Part shown: positions 16,776-24,291 of the stretch, piece by piece
Layout of the letters: each line of letters opens with the position of its first letter
Position numbering within the stretch: position 1 is the stretch's first letter
Assembly: GCF_014205255.1 (NCBI RefSeq)
Contig: NZ_JACHNE010000001.1
Location: forward strand, 6,076,001 to 6,140,000
DNA length: 64,000 bases
Direction of reading: 5' to 3'
DNA from: Streptomyces caelestis
Lineage (GTDB): Bacteria; Actinomycetota; Actinomycetes; Streptomycetales; Streptomycetaceae
Program-made: the position numbers and the translations under genes
Notes under the pieces: generated by a model
Told to the model about the DNA's origin: nothing
Database searches by the model: none
What the model saw: only the letters and a program-made list of their open reading frames with translations

Positions 16776-19700
16776 GTGACGAGGCTGGTGTATCGTCCCG
16801 ACAGGGGCTGCGCCGCGGACCGTTCGGCGCCGGGGATGGACATTTCGACTGTGAGGGGGGCGACAGGCGATGCACGGCCTATGGACGAGCGATCCGACGG
16901 GGCGGGGCTGCCGGCGACGACCCTGGCGGACGGCCGCGAGCAGACGCGGCCACCACGCCGATCACGGCGGGCGGCACACCCACCACCACACCGATCACAG
17001 CCATCGCCACCGCAGGCCCGGCAGCCGCAGGCATGCCCCGCCGGCACACCGGGGCCCGCGGGACCCGGGAGCGGCACGCACCGGGAGGGTCCGGTGAGCG
17101 CGCCGCCGACCCCCACCCCCACGCTCGACGGAGTGCTGCGGGCGCAGCCTCCGTCCCCCGGGGCGCTCCTGCCCCGCACGCCGGCCCCCGGCCCCCGGCC
17201 GGGCCCGGCCCTCCAACTCGTCCTCGCCCTGGTCTGCGCGGGATACGCCGTCGGTTCCGCGTGCGGCTGGGGTTCGTACGAAATGGCCCTGATCATGGGC
17301 GACTTCGGGCTGAGTGCCGCGGCGGCCACCGCCGCAATGTCCTGTTTCCTCTACGCCCGCCGCCGCCACACCCGCTTTCGACCCGCCTGGCTGCTGTTCG
17401 GCCTCTCCTCGGTCATGGCGTCCCTGGGCAACCTGGTCTGGGGGTGGTACGAGGTCGTCCTCGGTCAGCCCGTGCCCAGTCCCAGCTACGCCGACCTGTT
17501 CTTCCTGTGCTTCGCGCCGCCCGCGATCGTCGGGCTGCTCGTGCTCGCCAAGCGGCCGGTCACCAAGGCCGGCTGGGTCTGCCTCGGTCTTGACGCCTGG
17601 CTGATCGGCGGCTCGCTGCTCACCCTGGCCTGGAGCCTCGCCCTCGCCCAGGCCGCGAAGTCCGAAGGGCCGAGCGTGGCACACACCGCGCTGTCGCTGG
17701 CGTACCCGCTGCTCGACATCGCGCTGGTCAGCATGGTGCTCGCGCTGCACTTCAGGCGGTCCGCGGTGAACCGCTCCGCGGTCAACACCGCCATCGGCGG
17801 GCTCGCGCTGACCGTGATGTGCGACGCTCTGTTCGCCTCACCGCTGATGCACCACGACTACCGCTCCGGCGAGCTGCTCGACGCGGGCTGGTTCGCCGGC
17901 TCGCTGCTCCTGGCCTACGCCCCGTGGGCCGGGCCTCGCACACCGGACACCGACCGGCACGGCCCGGGCCGGCAGAGCACGGCAGGGCACACGCGCGTGG
18001 TGCACGAGCACGTGCCCGGCCAGCGCAGCGGCCCGCACCATCCTCCGCCCCTGCCCGGAGGCGAGCTCGCCCGGTACCCGGCCGCCCGGCCCATCGCCGG
18101 CTCCCTCGCCGCCCTCACGCCGTACCTCGCGGCCGCCGTGTGCACCCTGGGGATCCTCTACAACGTCCTCAACGGCCGCAGCGTCGACCGCGTGGTCCTG
18201 CTCACCGGGGGCACGGTCGTGCTCGCGCTCGTGGTGCGCCAGGGCATCATGCTGCTCGACAACATCACCCTCACCCAGGAACTGGCGCAGAAGGAGAACC
18301 ACTTCCGCTCCCTGGTGCAGGGCTCCAGCGACGTCATCATGATCGCCGCACCCAGCGGCGTCCTGAGGTACGTCTCCCCGGCCGCCGCCGGTGTGTACGG
18401 CCGCCCGGCGGAGGAGCTGGTGGGTACGGAGCTGGCCGGTCTCATCCACCCGGAGGATCTGGGCTGCGTCGTGCACGAGGTGCGGCGTTTCCTCGCCGCC
18501 GACCCGGTCGAGGAACCCACTACGCGCATCGAGTGCCGATTCCGCTCCGGTGACGGAGGCTGGCTGAATGTCGAGTCGACCGTCAACCGCCATCACGGCG
18601 GCCTCATCTTCAACAGCAGGGACGTGACCGAAAGGGTCCGGCTCCAGGCCCAGTTGCAGCACAACGCCGAGCACGACCCGCTCACGGACCTGCCCAACCG
18701 GGCACTGTTCACCAAGCGCGTCCAGCACGCCCTCTCGGGCCGCCGCGCCTCCGACCGGGGCGTGGCCCTGCGGAACACGGCCGTGCTGTTCATCGATCTC
18801 GACGGCTTCAAGGCCGTCAACGACACGATCGGGCACCAGGCCGGGGACGAGCTGCTCGTCCAGGCCGCCCGCCGGCTCCAGGACTCCGTCCGGCAGGGCG
18901 ACACCGCCTCCCGGCTGGGCGGAGACGAGTTCGCGGCCCTGATCGTCGGGGACAACACCCGCGACCGCGAGGCCCGGCAGCGGCACATACTGGAGCTCGC
19001 CGACCGCCTCAGGAAGACGCTGTCCCAGCCGTACGCCATCGACGGCAACGATGTCCGTGTCAACGCCTCCATCGGCGTCGCCTTCGCGGAACCGGGCCTC
19101 GGCGCGGGCGAGCTGCTGCGCAACGCCGACCTGGCGATGTACCGGGCCAAGGCCGGCGGCAAGGGCCGCGTCGAGCTGTACAAGCCGCAGATGCAGCAGG
19201 ACGTCGTACGGAAGGCGGAGCTGGCCACGCGCCTGCGGGCCGCGCTGCACGACGGCGAGTTCGCCCTGCTGCACCAGCCGGTGGTGTGCCTGGAGGACGG
19301 TCGGATCTCGTCGGTGTCCGCACAGGCGCGCTGGCGCTCACCCCAGGGGGTGCTGTTCACCCCGGCGGAGTTCCTGCGCGTGGCCGAGGACAGCGACAAG
19401 ATCGCCGAGCTGGGCCGGTGGATGATCGAGGCGGCCGTCGAGCAGGCCGCCGAGCGGCACGCGACCGGGCTGTCCGCCCCGGTCGTGGTCCGGATGAGCG
19501 CCCGCCGGCTGCTGGACAAGTCGATGCCGCTCGGCACCATCGAGGCGCTGCTCACGCGGCACGGGCTGCCGTCCGGGTCGCTGATCATCGAGCTGTCCGA
19601 CACCGACCCCAGGACCGGCCTGGACGAGCTGGAGCGGCGGCTGGGTGCCCTCAGGCGGGTCGGTGTCCGGATCGCCCTCGACGGGTTCGGCAGCGGCTAC

Positions 19701-20114
19701 GGGGCGATCACGGCCCTCAGGCGGCTGCCCGTCGACGTGCTGAAGCTCGACCGCAGTCTGGTCGAGGGCGTCGTCGAGTCCGCGCGCCTGCACAAGATCA
19801 CCAGTGGGCTGCTGCGCATCGCCGGCGACCTCGGGCTGAAGTCCGTGGCCGACGGGGTGGACCTGCCCGAGCAGGTCGTCGCCCTGCGCGCGATGGGCTG
19901 CACGCACGGGCAGGGCATGGCGTTCTCCGGGCCGCTCGACGAGTACCGGCTGCGCCGGGCGCTCGCTTCCGGTCACTATCCGGTGCCGCACGGACCGGCC
20001 GAACCGGCGTTCGCGGGCGGCGCCCCGCGGGTGTACAGCTCGGATGTGTCCGCCGTCATCGGAGGCGGTACGGCCCTCCGCTCACATAATGAGACTCCCG
20101 TCCCACCCACTTGA
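16776..20114 (+). CDS. Membrane PAS-GGDEF-EAL protein (cyclic di-GMP signalling)
   Basis: Up to 1112 residues. The order is: a Pro/Arg/His-rich N-terminus (about 1-140), a block of 7-9 membrane helices (about 145-490), PAS (about 505-615, HFRSLVQGSSDVIMIAAPSG), GGDEF (about 630-780) and EAL (about 800-1060). The cyclase motif RLGGDEFAAL is intact, with FIDLDGFKAVND for metal and substrate binding. The EAL domain is degenerate: the EAL motif reads SVSAQARW, DDFG reads LDGFGSGYG, and AEGVE reads VADGVD. It is therefore probably a diguanylate cyclase with a regulatory or inactive EAL. The start is uncertain: GTG 16776, ATG 16836 and ATG 16881 are all possible. It lies upstream of ilvB, whose promoter probably overlaps its last codons. 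Confidence 0.93.
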   Translation: MTRLVYRPDRGCAADRSAPGMDISTVRGATGDARPMDERSDGAGLPATTLADGREQTRPPRRSRRAAHPPPHRSQPSPPQARQPQACPAGTPGPAGPGSGTHREGPVSAPPTPTPTLDGVLRAQPPSPGALLPRTPAPGPRPGPALQLVLALVCAGYAVGSACGWGSYEMALIMGDFGLSAAAATAAMSCFLYARRRHTRFRPAWLLFGLSSVMASLGNLVWGWYEVVLGQPVPSPSYADLFFLCFAPPAIVGLLVLAKRPVTKAGWVCLGLDAWLIGGSLLTLAWSLALAQAAKSEGPSVAHTALSLAYPLLDIALVSMVLALHFRRSAVNRSAVNTAIGGLALTVMCDALFASPLMHHDYRSGELLDAGWFAGSLLLAYAPWAGPRTPDTDRHGPGRQSTAGHTRVVHEHVPGQRSGPHHPPPLPGGELARYPAARPIAGSLAALTPYLAAAVCTLGILYNVLNGRSVDRVVLLTGGTVVLALVVRQGIMLLDNITLTQELAQKENHFRSLVQGSSDVIMIAAPSGVLRYVSPAAAGVYGRPAEELVGTELAGLIHPEDLGCVVHEVRRFLAADPVEEPTTRIECRFRSGDGGWLNVESTVNRHHGGLIFNSRDVTERVRLQAQLQHNAEHDPLTDLPNRALFTKRVQHALSGRRASDRGVALRNTAVLFIDLDGFKAVNDTIGHQAGDELLVQAARRLQDSVRQGDTASRLGGDEFAALIVGDNTRDREARQRHILELADRLRKTLSQPYAIDGNDVRVNASIGVAFAEPGLGAGELLRNADLAMYRAKAGGKGRVELYKPQMQQDVVRKAELATRLRAALHDGEFALLHQPVVCLEDGRISSVSAQARWRSPQGVLFTPAEFLRVAEDSDKIAELGRWMIEAAVEQAAERHATGLSAPVVVRMSARRLLDKSMPLGTIEALLTRHGLPSGSLIIELSDTDPRTGLDELERRLGALRRVGVRIALDGFGSGYGAITALRRLPVDVLKLDRSLVEGVVESARLHKITSGLLRIAGDLGLKSVADGVDLPEQVVALRAMGCTHGQGMAFSGPLDEYRLRRALASGHYPVPHGPAEPAFAGGAPRVYSSDVSAVIGGGTALRSHNETPVPPT
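20085..20090 (+). promoter_or_regulatory. Possible -10 of the ilvB promoter
   Basis: CATAAT at 20085-20090, inside the last codons of the GGDEF gene, is the only good TAnnnT-like hexamer upstream of the ilvB leader ORF (20148). No convincing -35 lies 17-18 bases upstream. The TTGACA at 20111-20116 has no matching -10 at the expected distance. Tentative. Confidence 0.25.
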
Positions 20115-20147
20115 CAGTGAGTGCGTGCCGGGGGGAGGGTCTGTGCC

Positions 20148-20189
20148 ATGCGCACCCGAATTCTCGTACTTGGAAAGCGCGTCGGCTGA
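20148..20189 (+). CDS. ilvB leader peptide (MRTRILVLGKRVG)
   Basis: A 13-codon ORF, ATG 20148 to TGA 20187-20189, with a strong GGGGGAGGG ribosome site about 9 bases upstream. Codons 5-8 are Ile-Leu-Val-Leu, encoded ATT-CTC-GTA-CTT. Three of these (ATT, GTA, CTT) are rare in this GC-rich genome, as expected for a peptide whose translation speed reports charged Ile, Val and Leu tRNAs. A hairpin and a T-tract terminator follow before ilvB. Leader-peptide attenuation of ilvB is known in actinobacteria, and this fits it closely. Confidence 0.88.
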   Translation: MRTRILVLGKRVG

Positions 20190-20263
20190 CGCTGAGCCTC
20201 GACCGCTCAGCGACCCCACCCGGCGCGCTCCCCTCGCTTGCCTTATGGCACGAGGGGTTTTTT
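20190..20263 (+). promoter_or_regulatory. ilvB attenuator: upstream hairpin and T-tract terminator
   Basis: CGCTGAG 20190-20196 pairs with CTCAGCG 20206-20212, starting right at the leader stop (candidate pause or antiterminator arm). The terminator is CCCCTCG 20230-20236 with CGAGGGG 20251-20257, plus inner GCC/GGC pairs, followed by six T at 20258-20263. A T6 run is unusual in this genome and points to true intrinsic termination. When Ile/Leu/Val are scarce, stalling at codons 5-8 would be expected to favour read-through into ilvB, 83 bases downstream. Confidence 0.85.
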
Positions 20264-20345
20264 GTTGCACGGGCGCCTTCCGTGCAGCAGTCGAAAATCG
20301 CACAAACTTCGCAAAAAACCCTCAGCATCTGAGAAGAGAATGCCG

Positions 20346-22193
20346 ATGACCGAGCAGGCCACCGGGGCCCATCACCCGCAGCCCCGGCCCCGATCCGGAG
20401 GACAGCACTCCGTCCCCGAGCAGGTGACGGGCGCGCAGTCCCTCATCCGCTCTCTCGAGGAAGTCGGGGCCGACACGGTATTCGGCATTCCCGGTGGTTG
20501 CATCCTTCCGGCGTACGACCCGCTGATGGACTCCACCCGCGTGCGTCACGTCCTGGTGCGCCACGAGCAGGGCGCCGGTCACGCGGCCGAGGGGTACGCG
20601 CTGGCCACCGGCAAGGTCGGCGTCTGCATGGCGACCTCGGGCCCCGGCGCGACCAACCTCGTCACGCCGATCGCCGACGCGCACATGGACTCGGTGCCGA
20701 TGGTCGCGATCACCGGACAGGTGGCCTCCAAGGCGATCGGCACGGACGCCTTCCAGGAGGCGGACATCGTCGGCATCACCATGCCGATCACCAAGCACAA
20801 CTTCCTGGTCACCAAGGCCGATGACATCCCGCGGGTGATCGCGCAGGCGTTCCACATCGCCTCCACCGGCCGTCCCGGCCCGGTCCTGGTCGACATCGCC
20901 AAGGACGCCCTCCAGGCGAAGACGACCTTCTCCTGGCCGCCGGCCATGGACCTGCCCGGCTACCGCCCGGTGACCAAGCCGCACGCCAAGCAGATCCGCG
21001 AGGCCGCCAAGCTGATCACCCAGGCCCGCCGGCCCGTGCTGTACGTCGGCGGCGGCGTGATCAAGGCCGGCGCCACCGCCGAGCTGAAGGTCCTCGCCGA
21101 GCTCACCGGCGCGCCCGTCACCACCACCCTGATGGCGCTCGGCGCGTTCCCCGACAACCACCCGCAGCACCTGGGCATGCCGGGCATGCACGGCTCGGTG
21201 GCCGCCGTCACCGCCCTGCAGAAGGCCGACCTGATCGTCGCCCTCGGCGCCCGCTTCGACGACCGCGTCACCGGCAAGCTGGACAGCTTCGCGCCCTTCG
21301 CCAAGATCGTCCACGCGGACATCGACCCGGCCGAGATCGGCAAGAACCGCGCCGCCGACGTGCCGATCGTCGGTGACGCCCGCGAGGTCATCGCCGACCT
21401 GGTCCAGGCCGTGCAGAAGGAGCACAGCGAGGGCCACCAGGGCGACTACAGCATGTGGTGGAACGACCTGAACCGCTGGCGCGAGACCTACCCGCTCGGC
21501 TACGACCAGCCCGGTGACGGCTCACTCTCCCCGCAGCAGGTCATCGAGCGCATCGGACAGCTCGCCCCCGAGGGCACGATCTTCACGGCGGGCGTCGGCC
21601 AGCACCAGATGTGGGCCGCGCACTACATCGAGTACGACAAGCCGGGCACCTGGCTGAACTCCGGCGGCGCCGGAACGATGGGCTACGCCGTCCCGGCCGC
21701 CATGGGCGCCAAGGCCGGCGCGCCGGACAAGGCGGTCTGGGCGATCGACGGCGACGGCTGCTTCCAGATGACCAACCAGGAGCTCGCCACCTGCGCCCTG
21801 AACAACATCCCGATCAAGGTCGCCGTCATCAACAACGGCGCCCTCGGAATGGTCCGCCAGTGGCAGACCCTCTTCTACAACCAGCGGTACTCCAACACCG
21901 TCCTGCACTCCGGCCCGGACGACGTCAACCCGCAGGCCCGCGGCACCCGCGTCCCCGACTTCGTGAAGCTGTCGGAGGCCATGGGCTGCTACGCCATCCG
22001 CTGCGAGAACCCGGAGGACCTCGACAAGGTGATCGAGGAGGCGAACTCGATCAACGACCGCCCGGTCGTCGTCGACTTCATCGTCCACGAGGACGCGATG
22101 GTCTGGCCGATGGTCGCCGCCGGCACCTCCAACGACGAGATCATGGCCGCCCGGGACGTTCGCCCCGACTTCGGCGACAACGAAGACGACTGA
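20346..22193 (+). CDS. ilvB: Acetolactate synthase, large (catalytic) subunit
   Basis: 615 residues. A TPP-dependent enzyme that condenses two pyruvates to acetolactate (Val/Leu path) or pyruvate with 2-oxobutyrate to acetohydroxybutyrate (Ile path). The N-terminal domain carries the catalytic Glu in LVRHEQGAGHAAEGYA; the FAD-binding middle domain is present; the TPP/Mg motif is GDGCFQMTNQELATCALNN. I chose ATG 20346, which has AGAAGAG about 8 bases before it; ATG 20340 (two codons earlier) is also possible. It is the first gene of ilvBNC, controlled by the attenuator at 20148-20263. ilvN follows 21 bases after the stop. Confidence 0.96.
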   Translation: MTEQATGAHHPQPRPRSGGQHSVPEQVTGAQSLIRSLEEVGADTVFGIPGGCILPAYDPLMDSTRVRHVLVRHEQGAGHAAEGYALATGKVGVCMATSGPGATNLVTPIADAHMDSVPMVAITGQVASKAIGTDAFQEADIVGITMPITKHNFLVTKADDIPRVIAQAFHIASTGRPGPVLVDIAKDALQAKTTFSWPPAMDLPGYRPVTKPHAKQIREAAKLITQARRPVLYVGGGVIKAGATAELKVLAELTGAPVTTTLMALGAFPDNHPQHLGMPGMHGSVAAVTALQKADLIVALGARFDDRVTGKLDSFAPFAKIVHADIDPAEIGKNRAADVPIVGDAREVIADLVQAVQKEHSEGHQGDYSMWWNDLNRWRETYPLGYDQPGDGSLSPQQVIERIGQLAPEGTIFTAGVGQHQMWAAHYIEYDKPGTWLNSGGAGTMGYAVPAAMGAKAGAPDKAVWAIDGDGCFQMTNQELATCALNNIPIKVAVINNGALGMVRQWQTLFYNQRYSNTVLHSGPDDVNPQARGTRVPDFVKLSEAMGCYAIRCENPEDLDKVIEEANSINDRPVVVDFIVHEDAMVWPMVAAGTSNDEIMAARDVRPDFGDNEDD

Positions 22194-22214
22194 GCGAGAG
22201 AGACCGAAGAGATC

Positions 22215-22739
22215 ATGTCCAAGCACACGCTCTCCGTCCTGGTGGAGAACACCCCCGGCATCCTCGCCCGGATCGCCGCGCTGTTCTCCCGCCGCGGCTT
22301 CAACATCGACTCGCTCGCCGTCGGTGTCACCGAGCACCCCGACATCTCCCGCATCACCATCGTCGTGGGGGTGGAGGACCTGCCGCTGGAGCAGGTGACC
22401 AAGCAGCTCAACAAGCTCGTCAACGTGCTGAAGATCGTCGAGCTGGAGCCGTCGCAGGCGGTGCAGCGCGAACTCGTCCTGGTGAAGGTGCGCGCCGACA
22501 ACGAGACGCGCTCCCAGATCGTCGAGATCGTCCAGCTGTTCCGCGCCAAGACCGTCGACGTCTCCCCGGAGGCCGTGACCATCGAGGCCACCGGCTCCGG
22601 CGAGAAGCTGTCCGCGATGCTCAAGATGCTGGAGCCGTACGGCATCAAGGAGCTCGTCCAGTCCGGCACGATCGCGATCGGCCGCGGCGCCCGTTCCATC
22701 ACGGACCGGTCGCTGCGCGCCCTGGACCGGTCGGCGTAA
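22215..22739 (+). CDS. ilvN: Acetolactate synthase, small (regulatory) subunit
   Basis: 174 residues from ATG 22215. It begins with an ACT domain, LSVLVENTPGILARIAALFS, ending NIDSLAVG, that binds the feedback inhibitor valine. The C-terminal half (VKVRADNETRSQIVEIVQLF ... SGTIAIGRGARS) activates the large subunit. It forms the holoenzyme with IlvB. It sits 21 bases after ilvB and 121 bases before ilvC, with a hairpin in that gap. Normal length and complete. Confidence 0.97.
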   Translation: MSKHTLSVLVENTPGILARIAALFSRRGFNIDSLAVGVTEHPDISRITIVVGVEDLPLEQVTKQLNKLVNVLKIVELEPSQAVQRELVLVKVRADNETRSQIVEIVQLFRAKTVDVSPEAVTIEATGSGEKLSAMLKMLEPYGIKELVQSGTIAIGRGARSITDRSLRALDRSA

Positions 22740-22747
22740 GACGGAGA

Positions 22748-22778
22748 ACGGGCGGTCGGCGCGCCGTCGGCCGCCCGT
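22748..22778 (+). terminator. Hairpin between ilvN and ilvC
   Basis: ACGGGCGG 22748-22755 pairs with CCGCCCGT 22771-22778, with a further CGGC/GCCG core inside. There is no T-run. It could be a partial terminator or an mRNA-stability stem separating ilvBN from ilvC, which has its own ribosome site (GAGGAGAG at 22843-22850). Confidence 0.55.
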
Positions 22779-22860
22779 ATTCCGAGACCCTCAAGCTTCC
22801 CTTCCGCCCCCCGTCATACGGTGGGACGCAACACCTGCACTCCCGAGGAGAGAACCCAAA

Positions 22861-23859
22861 GTGGCCGAGCTGTTCTACGACGCCGACGCCGACCTGTCCA
22901 TCATCCAGGGCCGCAAGGTCGCGGTCATCGGGTACGGCAGCCAGGGCCACGCCCACGCGCTGTCGCTCCGTGACTCGGGTGTCGACGTGCGCGTCGGTCT
23001 GCACGAGGGCTCCAAGTCCAAGGCCAAGGCCGAGGAGCAGGGCCTGCGCGTGGTGACGCCGTCGGAGGCCGCCGCCGAGGCCGACGTCATCATGATCCTC
23101 GTCCCGGACCCGATCCAGGCCCAGGTCTACGAGGAGCACATCGCCCCCAACCTGAAGGACGGCGACGCGCTGTTCTTCGGCCACGGCCTGAACATCCGCT
23201 ACGGCTTCATCAAGCCCCCGGCCGGCGTGGACGTCTGCATGGTCGCCCCGAAGGGCCCGGGCCACCTGGTCCGCCGCCAGTACGAGGAGGGCCGCGGCGT
23301 TCCCTGCATCGCCGCCGTCGAGCAGGACGCCACGGGCAACGCCTTCGCGCTGGCCCTGTCGTACGCCAAGGGCATCGGCGGCACCCGCGCCGGCGTCATC
23401 AAGACGACCTTCACCGAGGAGACCGAGACCGACCTGTTCGGTGAGCAGGTCGTCCTCTGCGGTGGTACCGCCGCGCTGGTCAAGGCAGGCTTCGAGACGC
23501 TGACGGAGGCCGGCTACCAGCCGGAGATCGCGTACTTCGAGTGCCTGCACGAGCTGAAGCTGATCGTGGACCTCATGTACGAGGGCGGCCTGGAGAAGAT
23601 GCGCTGGTCGATCTCCGAGACCGCCGAGTGGGGCGACTACGTCACCGGCCCGCGCATCATCACGGACGCCACCAAGGCCGAGATGAAGAAGGTCCTCGCC
23701 GAGATCCAGGACGGCACCTTCGCCCAGACCTGGATGGACGAGTACCACGGCGGTCTGAAGAAGTACAACGAGTACAAGACGCAGGACTCCGAGCACCTGC
23801 TGGAGACCACCGGCAAGGAGCTGCGCAAGCTCATGAGCTGGGTCGACGAGGAGGCGTAA
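22861..23859 (+). CDS. ilvC: Ketol-acid reductoisomerase (class I)
   Basis: 332 residues from GTG 22861 with GAGGAGAGAACCCAAA before it. The NADPH-dependent, Mg-requiring second enzyme of branched-chain amino-acid synthesis. The N-terminal Rossmann motif is VAVIGYGSQGHAHALSLRDS. Metal-binding acidic residues lie in the knotted C-terminal domain (EETETDLFGEQVVLCGG and YFECLHELKLIVDLMYEGG). The short class I length is typical of actinobacteria. It is the third gene of the ilvBNC group, followed by a strong terminator 13 bases after the stop. Confidence 0.97.
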   Translation: MAELFYDADADLSIIQGRKVAVIGYGSQGHAHALSLRDSGVDVRVGLHEGSKSKAKAEEQGLRVVTPSEAAAEADVIMILVPDPIQAQVYEEHIAPNLKDGDALFFGHGLNIRYGFIKPPAGVDVCMVAPKGPGHLVRRQYEEGRGVPCIAAVEQDATGNAFALALSYAKGIGGTRAGVIKTTFTEETETDLFGEQVVLCGGTAALVKAGFETLTEAGYQPEIAYFECLHELKLIVDLMYEGGLEKMRWSISETAEWGDYVTGPRIITDATKAEMKKVLAEIQDGTFAQTWMDEYHGGLKKYNEYKTQDSEHLLETTGKELRKLMSWVDEEA

Positions 23860-23872
23860 AGCCTCACGGCCG

Positions 23873-23899
23873 GGGGCCGGAGCGACAGGCTCCGGCCCC
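23873..23899 (+). terminator. Terminator after ilvC
   Basis: A perfect 10-bp stem GGGGCCGGAG (23873-23882) / CTCCGGCCCC (23890-23899) with a 7-base loop, 13 bases after the ilvC stop. Confidence 0.85.
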
Positions 23900-24072
23900 T
23901 TCGGCCAACCCGGGGTAACGTCGGAGGTACGGCGTTGTCCCACCCGTCCGGCCACGGACGGGTGATCCTTCCGCAGCGGCGCAAGACGACGCCCTCGGCG
24001 CCACTAGACTGCTGCACTACATACGCGTCAGGCCCACAGCGTCGTGCGTCTTCCACGCGGCCAAGCGACACC

Positions 24073-24218
24073 GGAGAAGTGCAGGCACGTCCCCACGCCG
24101 CCCGGCACGCACTCTCGGCGCGACCGGCCGAAGGCCCTGGTAGCTCCGCTACGAGGATCTCCGCCCGGCACGCCGAGAGCACGCACCGAACGACGCGGGA
24201 ACGCACCCGCACTTCGCC
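24073..24218. repeat. Second MITE-like inverted-repeat element, upstream of serA
   Basis: Arms 24073-24100 and 24191-24218 are imperfect inverted repeats (about 20 of 28 match; differences are mostly transitions). Inside, CTCTCGGCG 24112-24120 pairs with CGCCGAGAG 24171-24179, and GTAGCTCCGCTAC forms a short hairpin followed by GAGGATCTCCG. It shares GGCACGCAC(G/T)CTCG(C/G)CGCG and the hairpin-GAGGA-CTCCG arrangement with the element at 352-529, so both belong to one family. Together with the ilvC terminator it fills most of the 432-base gap before serA. No gene is visible in it. Confidence 0.6.
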
Positions 24219-24291
24219 GGCGCCGCTCCCCCCTCCACCGCCTGCGGCCGTCGGGACGGCCGTCCGCAGCATTGGACTTGTGAGGACTCAC

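Noticed and set aside
20111..20116. TTGACA as the -35 box of ilvB
   Set aside because: No -10 element lies 16-19 bases downstream; that position is the ribosome site of the leader ORF.
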